From NCBI RefSeq assembly GCF_964340395.1, contig NC_135552.1, forward strand, positions 16,094,694-16,158,693: a stretch of 64,000 nt of DNA. Direction: 5' to 3'. Under the pieces are notes generated by a model that ran no database searches, had not been told where the DNA came from, and saw only the letters and a program-made list of their open reading frames with translations. Shown here one piece after another: positions 19,895 through 32,700 of the stretch. Origin of the DNA: Glandiceps talaboti. Its lineage: Eukaryota > Hemichordata > Enteropneusta > Spengelidae. A program made the translations under genes and the position numbers. How positions within the stretch are numbered: position 1 is the stretch's first letter; each line of letters starts with the position of its first letter.

Positions 19895-20480
19895 CTTTCA
19901 GACAATAATTTACAAATTTTACAAGACAGCTCTAACATGTAAAAAGCAACTCTGTGAGGTTGAAACATTTTTGAAATAAAGTTTCATAGCATCTTGACAG
20001 TAAGAGTTGGACGAAAGAACTTTGATTTGAGACTGGAACATGTCTACCTCTTACGGGGGGTTCTCGGGGGTCCCCCTAGAAGCCCTCGAGGTTTTTTACT
20101 TCTAAAGCAATGTTTAGGCTATTCACAGACACTTTCAGACAATAATTTGCAAGCTTTACAAGACAGCTCTAACATGTAAAAAGCAACTGCACATGGTTGA
20201 AACATTTTTGAAATAAAATTTCATAGCATCTTGACAGTAAGAGGTGGAGGGAAGAACTTTGATTTGAGGCTTGGACATGTCTACCTCTTATTTGGGGGGG
20301 GGGGCGGGTCCTAGGGGATCTCCCCTAGAATTTTTACCAATTTTGGTGAATCTTATTGTTGGTTTAACGAATGAGTGGCCTCTGGGGTGATGGAGTCCAA
20401 GGCCCCCCCCCCCCGCCAGATCTGCAGTTTTTTGTTTCTATTTAGGTGATTTTTAGGTTATTCATAGCCTCTGAGATATA
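19895..20480. repeat. 237-bp tandem duplication
   Basis: The segment starting ctttcagacaataattt at 19895 recurs at 20132 with about 90% identity (cagctctaacatgtaaaaag, catagcatcttgacagtaag). Each copy ends in a run of G residues and a cccctaga block. No coding potential was seen. Confidence 0.85.
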
Positions 20481-20721
20481 TATTGCCAAGCATCGAAAAG
20501 CTAAAGTAAATATAACTTTTTACATATTAAGTTTTCCATGTTATAAAAGTGGGCCTGTAACATTGGTATAGGGTCATTGATATTGCATTTATAGTAAAGT
20601 TACTGATGTGTTAGAGCACTTTAGGAGGTCATACCTAGTGTACAATAGAAACTTGAATTTGAGTTGTGGTGTCGATACATGTAGTGTCTGAAATAGGAAG
20701 TATAGCATCCCTCTTGACAAA

Positions 20722-20832
20722 TTCGCATGCGATATGACTACATGCGATGTGACTACATGAGATGACCACATGCGATATGACTACATGAGATGACTACATG
20801 AAGTGACTACATGAGATGACTATATGCAATAC
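20722..20832. repeat. Minisatellite, second block (tgactacatgagatg)
   Basis: Same unit as 19573-19760. It ends about 130 bp from the H2B-2 stem-loop. Confidence 0.9.
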
Positions 20833-20962
20833 TGCGATGATTCGCAATTGAAGGATATTGCAAAAAGCAGCGAAGAAACAGACAAAATATAAATATAAAG
20901 ACAAACATAACACATATACAGACACATCAGATTCAGGCAGTTCTCTTTTTGGAGGATGTAGT

Positions 20963-20978
20963 GGCCCTGAAAAGGACC
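20963..20978 (-). terminator. Histone mRNA 3' stem-loop (H2B-2)
   Basis: Minus-strand GGTCCTTTTCAGGGCC. One stem pair is a U-G wobble compared with copy 1, so the stem is preserved. The purine-rich downstream element (AAAAAGAGAA) is present. Confidence 0.93.
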
Positions 20979-21007
20979 GTTTGGTTTGAGTATGCTGGGC
21001 ATACGAT

Positions 21008-21379
21008 TTACTTGGAGCTGGTGTACTTGGTGACGGCTTTGGTACCCTCACTGACGGCGTGCTTGGCAAGCTCACCGGGCAGCAAGAGACGTACAGCAGT
21101 CTGGATCTCTCTGCTGGTGATGGTGGATCTCTTGTTGTATTGGGCAAGACGTGAAGCTTCAGCGGCGATACGTTCGAAGATGTCGTTGACGAAGCTGTTC
21201 ATGATAGACATGGCCTTGGAGGAGATACCAGTGTCTGGGTGAACCTGCTTCATGACTTTGTAGATGTAGATACCATAGCTTTCCTTCCTTCGTCTCTTTC
21301 TCTTCTTCTTGTCGCCACTTCTGGCAGCTGGGGCCTTACCGGCCTTCTTGACGGCTTTACCACTTCCTTTGGGAGGCAT
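21008..21379 (-). CDS. H2B: Histone H2B (copy 2)
   Basis: Intronless 123-aa H2B, nearly identical to copy 1 in coding sequence and immediate 3' flank. It differs by an Arg in the basic tail (KRKRRRK) and by LAQY instead of the usual LAHY before [10 protein letters not shown]. The remaining fold and the C-terminal KYTSSK are unchanged. It is divergently arranged with H2A (357 bp between start codons), the usual pairing that co-regulates the two dimer partners in S phase. Confidence 0.98.
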   Translation of the reverse strand: MPPKGSGKAVKKAGKAPAARSGDKKKRKRRRKESYGIYIYKVMKQVHPDTGISSKAMSIMNSFVNDIFERIAAEASRLAQYNKRSTITSREIQTAVRLLLPGELAKHAVSEGTKAVTKYTSSK

Positions 21380-22114
<735 letters not shown>

Positions 22115-22143
22115 ATCGTATGCTGAGCATACACAAACAAAAC

Positions 22144-22159
22144 GGCCCTTTTTAGGGCC
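22144..22159 (+). terminator. Histone mRNA 3' stem-loop (H2A)
   Basis: GGCCCTTTTTAGGGCC about 30 nt after the stop codon, followed by ACCACATCCTCC and the purine-rich AAAAAGAGAA element, mirroring both H2B genes. Confidence 0.95.
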
Positions 22160-24655
22160 ACCACATCCTCCAAAAAGAGAACTGCCAATACCAAAATATG
22201 AAACTCTAATTTATATATTGTATGTATGTATGTATGTATGTATGTATGTATGTATGTATGTATGTATGTATGTATGTATGTATGTATGTGTGTATGTGTG
22301 TGATAATCAATTAAGGTGGAGCTTAATAATATTTTGTAGTTATTTCATGGTGTTCACCGAAACGAATTATATCGCATATTATATATGTATGTAGTATACA
22401 CGTAGCCTTACGATGAAGACAGTCGAAAACTAATATATACTCGTGTATAAGTAGACTAGTTCCATGACGGACATCCATCATGGAACTAGACTAATACCAG
22501 GTGGTAGTAGATGTACATATACATTGAAAAAGACACTCGGTGATCCTATAACATATGTTTAAGAAAATTAAATGTGTTCCATCAAATAATGAAATGATAC
22601 TTTCATACAATAAAACGCGAAAACAGTATTAAACAATCACAAATATGCCAACATCCCCTACTACTAGTATGTTCCTAGGTTACCACTACCAGTGGCAGTA
22701 CAGTTTATATCAGTATTATATGTGTATTTGAGTCCATCGATTGTCTATGGTGTTTGTATGTGTGGTGGTGGTGGTGGTGGTGGTGGTGGGGGGTAGATTG
22801 GTCTTGCCGGTATTACCGTTTGGGAAGTTATTGTATAAACTCATAACTGACGTTCATATAACGCATGCACCTCTAAGTAGAAGAACATTTCACTAAAGAA
22901 TAGAGAGAGCTGCCACCAAAAGCTGCAATTCATTTCCACCATTTGGGAAGAAGTAAAAAGTATAATCGTATTCATAATTTGGGATTAGATGTTTGGTCAT
23001 GACAAGTGCTCAGATACACAAACTACCACACAAATATTAAAACAAGACGTTCTGATCTATACTTATATTTTATTGTGATACTAAAAGTGTACTTTAGAAC
23101 CCCTTACAGTAAAACCCTCACAAAAATGGTGAATTAGTAAATAACAGTCCTAAGAAAAATATAATATATAACTTACAATACTTGTGAGAATTTGTGAGCC
23201 TACATAAGAATGCAAGACTTCTTTAGTTTGTGTGAAATGTTTTACACTAACGTATTCAACAGACTGTAAGATACATTGTGTTGGTCAGCCCTGTGTTGGC
23301 TGATAGCATGGCATGAATGTCTGTATCTTACAGAATTATGTATTCACCAGACATTTGATAATATGAAGACAGTCAATAGATTTGTGCATAGTCCTTGTGC
23401 TTTGAATTCTTCACTTTAAAAAAAAAAATCCATTTCTCCTAATGTGTACAAACATCTTTAACAGTTTAACCTGTTTTTTGTTAATTATATATCTAATTTC
23501 TAAACTATTCATAAATACTCATGTTATATATATAAGTTTCCTTGATCAAATGATTCACATATACGTTACAATGCACCAGCAGTTCAAAGTTTTAGCATTT
23601 AGCACTCTGAACTGCTTGTGCGTTAAAACCTATGTAAATCAGATATTTTCTACATTTTAAACCCTGTTCACAAATACACATCTTAAGTTTAGTTGCTTGG
23701 AGTCTCTTGAATGGTTTGCACTTCTATATTAATCACATGTATCTTGACAAATATGATGTTTATAACAAGTCTCACAAAAACTTAGAAATTACAGAGACAC
23801 AGTCTAATCATCGTAATGTATTGTCTTTATTAGGTGGTTATTGTTATTTCATGTTGAGATATATTTATATAATTTCTACTACAACACATTGACTCATGTC
23901 TAGTAAATGGTACAGCTCTCACAAGGAATTCATATATAATATGAAAATGTCCTTTCTATGATTTTTTTTTCGTTTATACATCAGTAAATTCAACAAACAC
24001 CTAACTCTCAAATAGGCCTTTCCAAAATTTGCCATGGTGGCGCTCTACTTCCTGTCTGTGTGTACCTTCTGGGTATACATGGTATAGATTACTGGGTTAA
24101 TCATAGAACACTTCTGCTTTCCTTGATGTCTGAACAATGCGAAAAACATCCCCGATTTTACACTTCTACAGGTGATGATATCCCCAATTTGAGTGAAGGC
24201 ACTGTATTCTCAATTTCCTGTTTGCAGTCTGGAATGGCCTATAACCTGGAGTTTTTGTGTATATTAAACCATCCCTATCATACTGTGTTGACTAACACTA
24301 AGTTAGTTTCTATTGTGTATTTGCATTTTTGTACCATTCTTGCACACAAGAGCATACATTACTCTGCCTATGCAACAAACATTAATAGTGACAGACTGTG
24401 TCTCATTAATAGTGTGGTTGAAATGACTAATAACAAAAAATATCTAAGTTCTAATACAAAAGCTTGAGTAAAATATCTTTTTTAGATATTTGTAGAAACC
24501 AGGAAATGTTTCTGAACAAGATATTTCCTGATTACTAATACTACTAACATAAAGAAATAAAGTAAATATATATTTAGTTTATGTAACAGTGTGATATGTT
24601 ATATATCTATTCTTGCAAACCAGAGCAGATTTTTTCCGCTGATGTTAGTAAAATA

Positions 24656-24826
24656 TTAGCCTACCTGTAGACTTGAGAACAACTACCACTACACTATTGT
24701 GCTACCCTGAATGACATTCTGATTTTTAAATTGGGAACGGAGCAAAAATTAAAAAAACCCATAAATGTCAGTTAGGATGGCAGAATAGTGTAGTATCGAT
24801 ATCGGTTCAAGTCTACAGGTAAGCTA
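24656..24826. mobile_element. MITE with ~60-bp inverted arms
   Basis: The left arm tagcctacctgtagacttga... is matched by the reverse complement of ...tcaagtctacaggtaagcta, with alignable sequence through the reverse pair ctacactatt / aatagtgtag. The 171-bp span has no ORF. The target duplication is unclear. Confidence 0.7.
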
Positions 24827-25900
24827 GTGACATACATCTGTTTGAATTGAATGGTGTTGTAAAGAGAGGCACTGTTGTTTATGACAATGTCCTGAACTGG
24901 TATTATGTAGTACTTTATTCATGGTACGGTTTATTCTGAAAAATTCTGACACATGGACTCCAGGAAGCAAGTTAGAAAGAAAGCAAAAGCTGCTATAAAT
25001 AAGTGTCCTGAAAATGTTGATTATTTCCAATGCAAGTAAATGAGAGTCCCTGAGCTCACATTTATGGAATGTTTGTATAGATGATAGATTATATACTTGC
25101 CCAATAGAGCTCACGAGTATAATTCATTACTGAAAAGATTGCAAGGAACATCTTAATTTCAGGTCTAATGTCACTAAATTATGCAGTTTGCTAGAATTGC
25201 ATCTTAAGGATCAGGAAATATGCATAGATGTCGAGCAGAAAATATTCTCTCTGGAAGACACACCTAATAAGATAGCAAAACACATTCTAAATGAAAATAT
25301 AACGGGTAAGTATTGTGAAGATCAGGAAAGGACATCCCCTTTACACCCTAATATTGCCAGAGTTAGACTTCTCCACAGCAAGATAAACCTATGTGCATGA
25401 TTGATTAAAGTTAACGTTCATGTCAAATTTCTATAACAATACATTTCACACTGACTCCTCAAAGCTACTTCTAAATTTGACAAGTTTAAACAACTTTGGA
25501 AGATGAGTAGAGCTTTCTTTAATATTCTACCAGGTTCTAATTTTCTTTTCAAAAATAGGACGGCTGCTATGGTATCAGACTTTGTCAAATTCATCATGTC
25601 ATTATAAACAGTGAAATTCATTGCTTAAAAATGAAAATAAATTCATTTGGTAGATAATCACATAGCTTGTTTGTTTATTTGTTTAGTTTTGCTTCTCAGT
25701 GTTGATAATGAATCATCAACTATCTATGAATAGTTTATTTACACTTATAAAATAACATACATGAATGTATTTTGTTGTTGAATTTGAAAGAGAATATACA
25801 CGTCTAAATTCCATGTGAGGAATTTTTGGATTGTTTAAAATAGGGTAGAAAATGTTACTCTAACGATACAGTTATTTCCCATTTCCAGGTAGGTTATCAT

Positions 25901-26071
25901 CATTGTGCCCTCTAAGCCAATTTGATGTGCCACTGATGCACACAATTTCTAATGACGCACCAAAATTTGGTGTTCCCCTATCTCTTACTATGTGATGACT
26001 CACAAGAAATGCCAGTTTTTATCATTTTGACTCACAACGACAAAATTTGGATATCATTAGAGGGCACACTG
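25901..26071. mobile_element. hAT-type MITE (171 bp)
   Basis: The terminal inverted repeats CATTGTGCCCTCTAA and (reverse strand) CAGTGTGCCCTCTAA are flanked by an exact 8-bp target duplication GTTATCAT (25893-25900 and 26072-26079). An 8-bp duplication with a CA-start terminus is diagnostic of the hAT superfamily. The interior is AT-rich and non-coding. Confidence 0.88.
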
Positions 26072-26737
26072 GTTATCATTCATACAATAAGACTTTGTAG
26101 CTATATGTCTTTTGTCCTATATCTGGAGTATATAGTTAGTTGGTACAAGCTGAGGTTATACATTTGTTTTCTCAAGTGTTTAAAAAAATTGCTTATAACA
26201 GCAATCAGAGATGAAAGGATTTAGCATCATGTTATTATTAATGCATGCCTTCAATGATATTAAAATCATAGTCAGGCATTGTTAAGGCAGTTGATGGCAT
26301 AATATGACAGAACCTCATGACACTTGAGTGCAAATGTGGCATAGAGTTCTCTATGGCCATACTTTCGCTCACTGCTATCTCCCCCACAATATGTATAAAC
26401 TCAGTTTAATCCCCATTAAAAATTGACACCCAACCATGTTAATTCTACTTTGAATATGATTTACACCAATAAATTTTATAACTTACTACTTCCACAGAAC
26501 AGGGAATTATCTTGTGATTATATTCACCTTTTCCTTCTATTAACATGTAAATGAAGTATAAAAAGACCTTTTTCTCTGAGATGATTTGTCTCGTTAAAAA
26601 CATGAAAAATACCTAAAGTTTCACCCTGATAAATATTCTGAAAGACTTTTTCTTGTGAATTTGATTCTAAAAATAAAGGAATAATATATACGATTAGGAA
26701 AAGTGTAATTATCAGCACAGTAAATTAAAAACCTTGA

Positions 26738-29700
26738 TTATTCGGTCTTAATGCGTTTTCTTCCTATCCTGCTAGGCATTCGCCATGTCACAACCATCAG
26801 TAAAAGAGCAAGTGCCGAAATTATCTCCAAGGCAACAAAAGCACCTGCCCAATCATAATGGATAGCTATGTAACTCAGTGGAAGTCCTGATAAGATTGCA
26901 CCAACTAGAAGAGAAATGTAAAGCACAGTGGGTGAGCATTCAGCCTATGTTCTGTAACACACCAGCTCACAGGTGTAAATATGTAAATGAACCAATGTAA
27001 TGTCTGTACTAGATTGATATCAAAATCATGTGACCCCCACTAGTTCCTAATGAACCAATAGCATGGGCTGTACTGGATTGAAATAAAAATATGACCTGAC
27101 CACTAGTTTCTAATGATCCAATAGCATGGGCTGTACTAGACTGACATCAAAATATGACTCACCACTACTTTCTAGTGAACCAATGGTATCAGATGTACTA
27201 GATTTAAACTGAAATATGACTCATCATTGCCTCCTAATGAACCAATGGCATGGGCTTTACTAGATTGAAATTGAAATATGACTTACCACTAGTTCTTAGT
27301 GAACCAATAGCATGGGCTGTACTAGATTGAAATATGACTTGCCATTAGCTCCTAAAGAACCAATAGCATGGGCTGTACTAGATTGAAATAGAAATTTGAC
27401 TCACCACTAGCTCCTAAAGAACCAATAGCATGGGATGTACCAGATAGATGCTGAGGTGCATGTTCAATAGTTAATACTCCAATCAGAGCTACTGGTCCAA
27501 ATGTACAATTACCTATCAGAAAGCCAAGTATTAGAATCCACATCTGGGGAGGAAAAAAAATTGGCCGTTAAAATATTACAAAAAAAACTCCTATTAGTAA
27601 TTGTTATAGGCTACATTATTAATATCAACAATGATTTGTTAAGTCAATTAGACTTTTTTCTTCTTTTTCTTCTTCTAGGAATTGCTCCCAGCAATTTTCT
27701 TTTTTTATGCAGACGTATACCCGCAATCACGCTGACTTAAGAGCATAATAATGAGTACCACAAGTTGCTAGATTAAAAGTGGGGCAATGGACTTGTGTTA
27801 GTAAAATTTTAATATATATCAATGAACAAATGTTATTCATTAAATACACATAAAGACCAATAAATGCAACAATTCTGCAAAATTGTCAGTCTTTAAGAAT
27901 CTGTCGGTCTCAGACCAACATTAATTTCACACACCGCTACTAAGTTGTGTCTGTATACTGACACTTATCTGGATCACGATGTAAAATATCACATAACCAG
28001 ATGATATAAATTGGATAATTAACTACCATTATCTTACCCTAGAAGACTGAGCATCTGTCCAGAATACAAGTAAATGTAGCGATATTACTAATACTAAAAC
28101 AAATCCTGCTAGTACTGGATACCTGGCACTTCCTCGTTCCTGAACACCATACTGTAGTTGATTAAAGAGGGAAGAGATATAAAGATATTATAATTCTATC
28201 AACAAATTTTCACTTTTCACCAAAATGAAGCCAAGAAATGCCCTACTAAATTTTGGGCCAGTATGACACCTTATATTTTTGACGTTCAACATTTTTTTTT
28301 ACTGAAAATCACCTTTTTAGGAAATTTTGCATATCATGGATTGCATAACCATTTCTTGGCATCCCTTGAAACTAGAATGTCAGGCCAGTCTGCCAAGTAG
28401 TTTATTTGAAGTTCAACACAACCATACAAAATATAACACCAAAGAACGTTCAAAAGCATTACCTTGGCAACCTGTCTATCTGTAATCATACCAGCTGCAA
28501 TACATCCAACGGTAGCACCAATTTGTAGTGAACCAACAAAGGCACTTGCTGAGAAAGAATTAATAGTTCATCAAAATATTTAATAAAAAGTTGATTCATT
28601 CTTATCTGTTTACTAAAATCTGTCCCTCTAATGCTAATAGACACATACATAAAGACATTCCACAGTAAAATGTCAAATATATTTCTCTTGTTCTCTAATT
28701 CTGACAAGCCAATATTTCTAAACTTTAATAGCAAAACAGTTAAGAATTTATTTTTGCAATGGCCGTACTCGGTTCTTCAATTTGGTATACAAGTGATCAT
28801 ATAAAACTGCATCTGATATTCGCGACTGTTCCTCATCACTAAATACAAGTAATGTTTTTGTTTTCTTTGGCTACTATATGAGCTCACACAAACACAAATT
28901 TCCTGCTTTTTAAAATGGCTCTCTCTGTTTTAAAAGACAGAAACTGTATTCTATATTGTTGCTTATCTCACTTCTTAAAATTAAAGGCCAGGAATTCACA
29001 TCATAGGTTCTTGCAGTAGTGTTATCATACCAGTTGGGCCATAAGGATTGCATACAAGGATTGCATTTTTTGTTTATTTATTAATCTTTCATATACAGAC
29101 ACCATTTCATTTCAGTGCATTAGCACTGTTCTCCCAATGGAACCTGTTGAAAATACAATCATACTTTTGTTCTGGACCAACTTAAACTGTAGCTCTGCCC
29201 ACAGGTGGAGGGTCTATGCTCTGCCTGACAACTGTTTTTCACACACCTTTTCTTTAATCCAAAGTAGGCGTAAATTTACAGTGACTAATGATTCACAAGT
29301 AATATTATAATAACATTAACTTACAATATTGAACTCCAAGACCAACTTCCTGTGTAAAGTAGAGCTGACACCAGTCTAAACATCCACAAACTGCACAAAA
29401 TGTCACAAGATCTACTAGCAATATTACCCACAGGAATGGACTGGTTACCAAATCCCATACTGTGTCATCACCAACAACTTCAACTAAAAGACAGGGATTT
29501 GTATTGTGAGAATTTGTAAATGAGTTTATACATGTTAATTTGATTAAATAATATGGTAGCATAATAATAGATTGATATAACTAGAACACTGTCATGTGTG
29601 AGTGCAAAGTTTTGAGTCATATTGAGTTGGCTGTGAATTTCTGTATACATATATGTGAGGGGACAGGCCCAGACTATAGCTGCAAGCTATTTCCTGACTC

Positions 29701-32700
29701 CCATTTACCCACTGTTATATTTAATTGGGGTAAATGAACTAATTATCATTTATTTTAAAGTTGGCATACTTGCATGACTGCTTGTAGTGTTCTCCATGGC
29801 TGTACTTTCAAGAGCATACAGCGAGTGAAAATATTGGGAAGCAGAAAACACCACACACACGAGTGCCAATACCCCCGAGTACATACTGGCACTGAAGCAG
29901 CATGGGGTTCTGTAGTTATCACATAGGTTTATCCAAAATATAAAATATGTGTTAATAAACTATGTGTTCACATGGATTCATGAATATGGAATAAGTGCAT
30001 GCATGTATTGGCATCCACCGGTACAAATATCTAATAACGAAACAAATTACCAGAGCAATATTGCATACTTTATATCACTTTACCTTTCTCGCTTTTCACC
30101 TTTCCACCAGTATCTGTTGATATATTTTCCAACCCTACATCCTTGGGAGAATTTTTAACAACTAGCAAACACAGGAATGCTATGATTAAAGAAATTACAC
30201 CTAAAAATCAAACAAAAATGAAGTTCATTTGCATTGTCACCCTATATTTTCCCAATAAAGTGTAAATTCATCCATGTATTTTGAGGAACTTATGTACATG
30301 TTCTGTATGCAAATGGAATGGGCAACAATTAGAGATTAATCCCAATATTTTTCTTTGTTCAGCGAGCCTTAGGTCATGGGCATTTTATGGCTTCTTGAAG
30401 TAAGATACTGAGGTATACTATAATTGTATCTGTGTATGCTTTATACAATAATTGATTTGAATGTTTGCCTCATATTTAGGGCACTTCACACATGTAGCGG
30501 AATGACCAAGGTACAAATCCAATATTATTTACTCAAATGTGTTCAACTTGGCTTGTGCATGTTATGAATAATTACACAGAAAGTGAACATACTGTAAGCC
30601 TGGAAATGTTCGATAAAGCCACATTTTCACTTATTTCGCTGGACAATAACAATGCAAAAATAAGTGGTAGTGACTAAAATGTCTTCTTGTACATAAACAC
30701 AATGTACCAGTCTCATAATTAGTAAAAATTAGTCTTCAAGAACTAGTTGAAGACTGCAAAAAAATGGAAAATTTTCCAGTGAAAATATTTAGGTTTATAG
30801 TAATTAGACTGTGACAAATTGTGACTTTCTAACTGAAAAAGATTTTACAATCTATTGTACATACCTTGCGCTTGTAGACAAACCCTCCATCCGTATGAAA
30901 AGGCAATCATTGTTGATAAGGGTGGTGCTAACACTCCTGATACATTCATACTTGTGGACAAGATACTCCACCAAGTGCCAAACTGAGCAGGTGCAAACCA
31001 CTGCAGAGAGCAATTAAATGATAGTTAAAATAAAGTTATTAATTTCCATCTCAGATGTCAAATCTCATTTATTTGTGATTACTAAGTTAAAGATGTTCTC
31101 AGAAAAGCAAATAATGGCCACCATCATACCAAAGGAAGATAGGTTGTTGTAAAAATATTGTTGGTTGTCTTGAGTTAGAGGTAGATGGACATCCACTGCA
31201 ATACAATTGGATCAATATATAAAATATATTGAATAATTCAATGATCTATGACATGTTCCTGATGTGGACTGACTGGGAAAGCCTTGACTGTTCAAGAGCA
31301 ACATGATAGCAAGTGTTCAACATAGGCCTGTCACATATAGTCTTAAACATGCATTGAATTCTGCAGAAATGTTTGCATATGTGTAGATGTGTCTGCATAT
31401 GTGCCTATAAAAATTTTTTTTTTAAATGTTATTGCTGATACTAGTTACTACAGTATGTTCATGCAGTGTATTCAGTTAGCCTGACTTGTTTTATTGTTTA
31501 TTCCATTTCAACCTAAATATTGTCACTGGACATGTATGGACGAGAATTGGGTAATTATGTTGGCTTTTCAATTGATAAAACAACTTTAGTATGTTTTTCT
31601 GCTTGAAAAAACAAAGTAATCTATATCAAGTCCTTGTTCATATTAACTCAATACATTGCTAACATTGAAAAAATGTATAAAACGTTTCTTTAGTACGTAC
31701 ACACACAATAACAAACTTTTTACACTTTTTGCAAATTTATTGAATTACCAACAAGAAAAACATGGTAAAGTTGTTTTACCAATTAAAAATCCAAAATAAA
31801 TACCCACTTCTCATCCATATTGGTCACTTTAAGTATCTGTTGATAATTTACAAACAACTCTGAACATGTTTAGTACAAAATGCAGGTTTCACAACTTGTA
31901 TTATATATGTGTGCAAGTCTGGACTGGTTTGTTCACTTTACTGGACTATTTTTAGTTTATGGAGTTTGTGCCAGTCTTTTGTGTTTTGGGTCTATCTTGT
32001 CAATAAAAGGTCCAAACAAATAAATAGTATAATTTTGTTTGCCTGCTCTTTTCATCATGTCATCACGAAAATATGTATATATCATGTAAAATATGGTAAG
32101 TGACATGAAGTAAGTCTGATAATGATATTAATGTTCAGATGGCTCATCATCAGTTGAAAAAACTTAATATTTTCACTTTCATTTTTGACATCATAATCTA
32201 TATATATAGCGTCTCTATTGATGACAATAAGAAGGAAGTGTACATGATTTAGCAAGAAATAAAAAAAAAGTTACCAGTTCACGTTATGCCAAGCAAATAA
32301 ATCATGTGATGAATTTTCAAAAGCAGGTAGGCATAGTAATAAAATATATTTTAATTCTTATTTTTGGCAGGTAGTTATGACATCTGTATTTTGTATGTTA
32401 TTTTCAAAAACTTCTGATTTTATATGTCAATTTTGAATATCTATATTCCCACTGCATACAACAATGTAAGGAATACCTGGTAACAGAGGAAAACTAACTA
32501 GGGTCAAATAATCATAACCACACGGTAATTTTGTTTGAACAAATGAATATAAGACAATGCCAGAATGAATATTACAAAATTTGATAAAACGTTACCTGTC
32601 GAAGGATTTTACCACATGCCGGCCAACCACCACCCTGTACTAGACCATTGACAAACCACAGAGCAGCATAGACAGAGATAGAATCAAAGGCTGTAAATAG

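Larger units (their letters stand above)
22160..26737. other. Gene-free stretch between histone cluster and SLC37A4
   Basis: It holds a (TATG)n run (22219-22300), a 20-bp-arm hairpin (22452-22493), a (GGT)n run (22763-22790), two MITE-like elements (24656-24826 and 25901-26071) and the 3' UTR side of SLC37A4. Short frames such as 24060-24467 show no domain, codon or splice support. Confidence 0.5.

Noticed and set aside
24060-24467. 135-aa plus-strand frame in the histone-SLC37A4 interval
   Set aside because: No domain, signal, splice context or biased codon use seen; it lies in AT-rich non-coding DNA.
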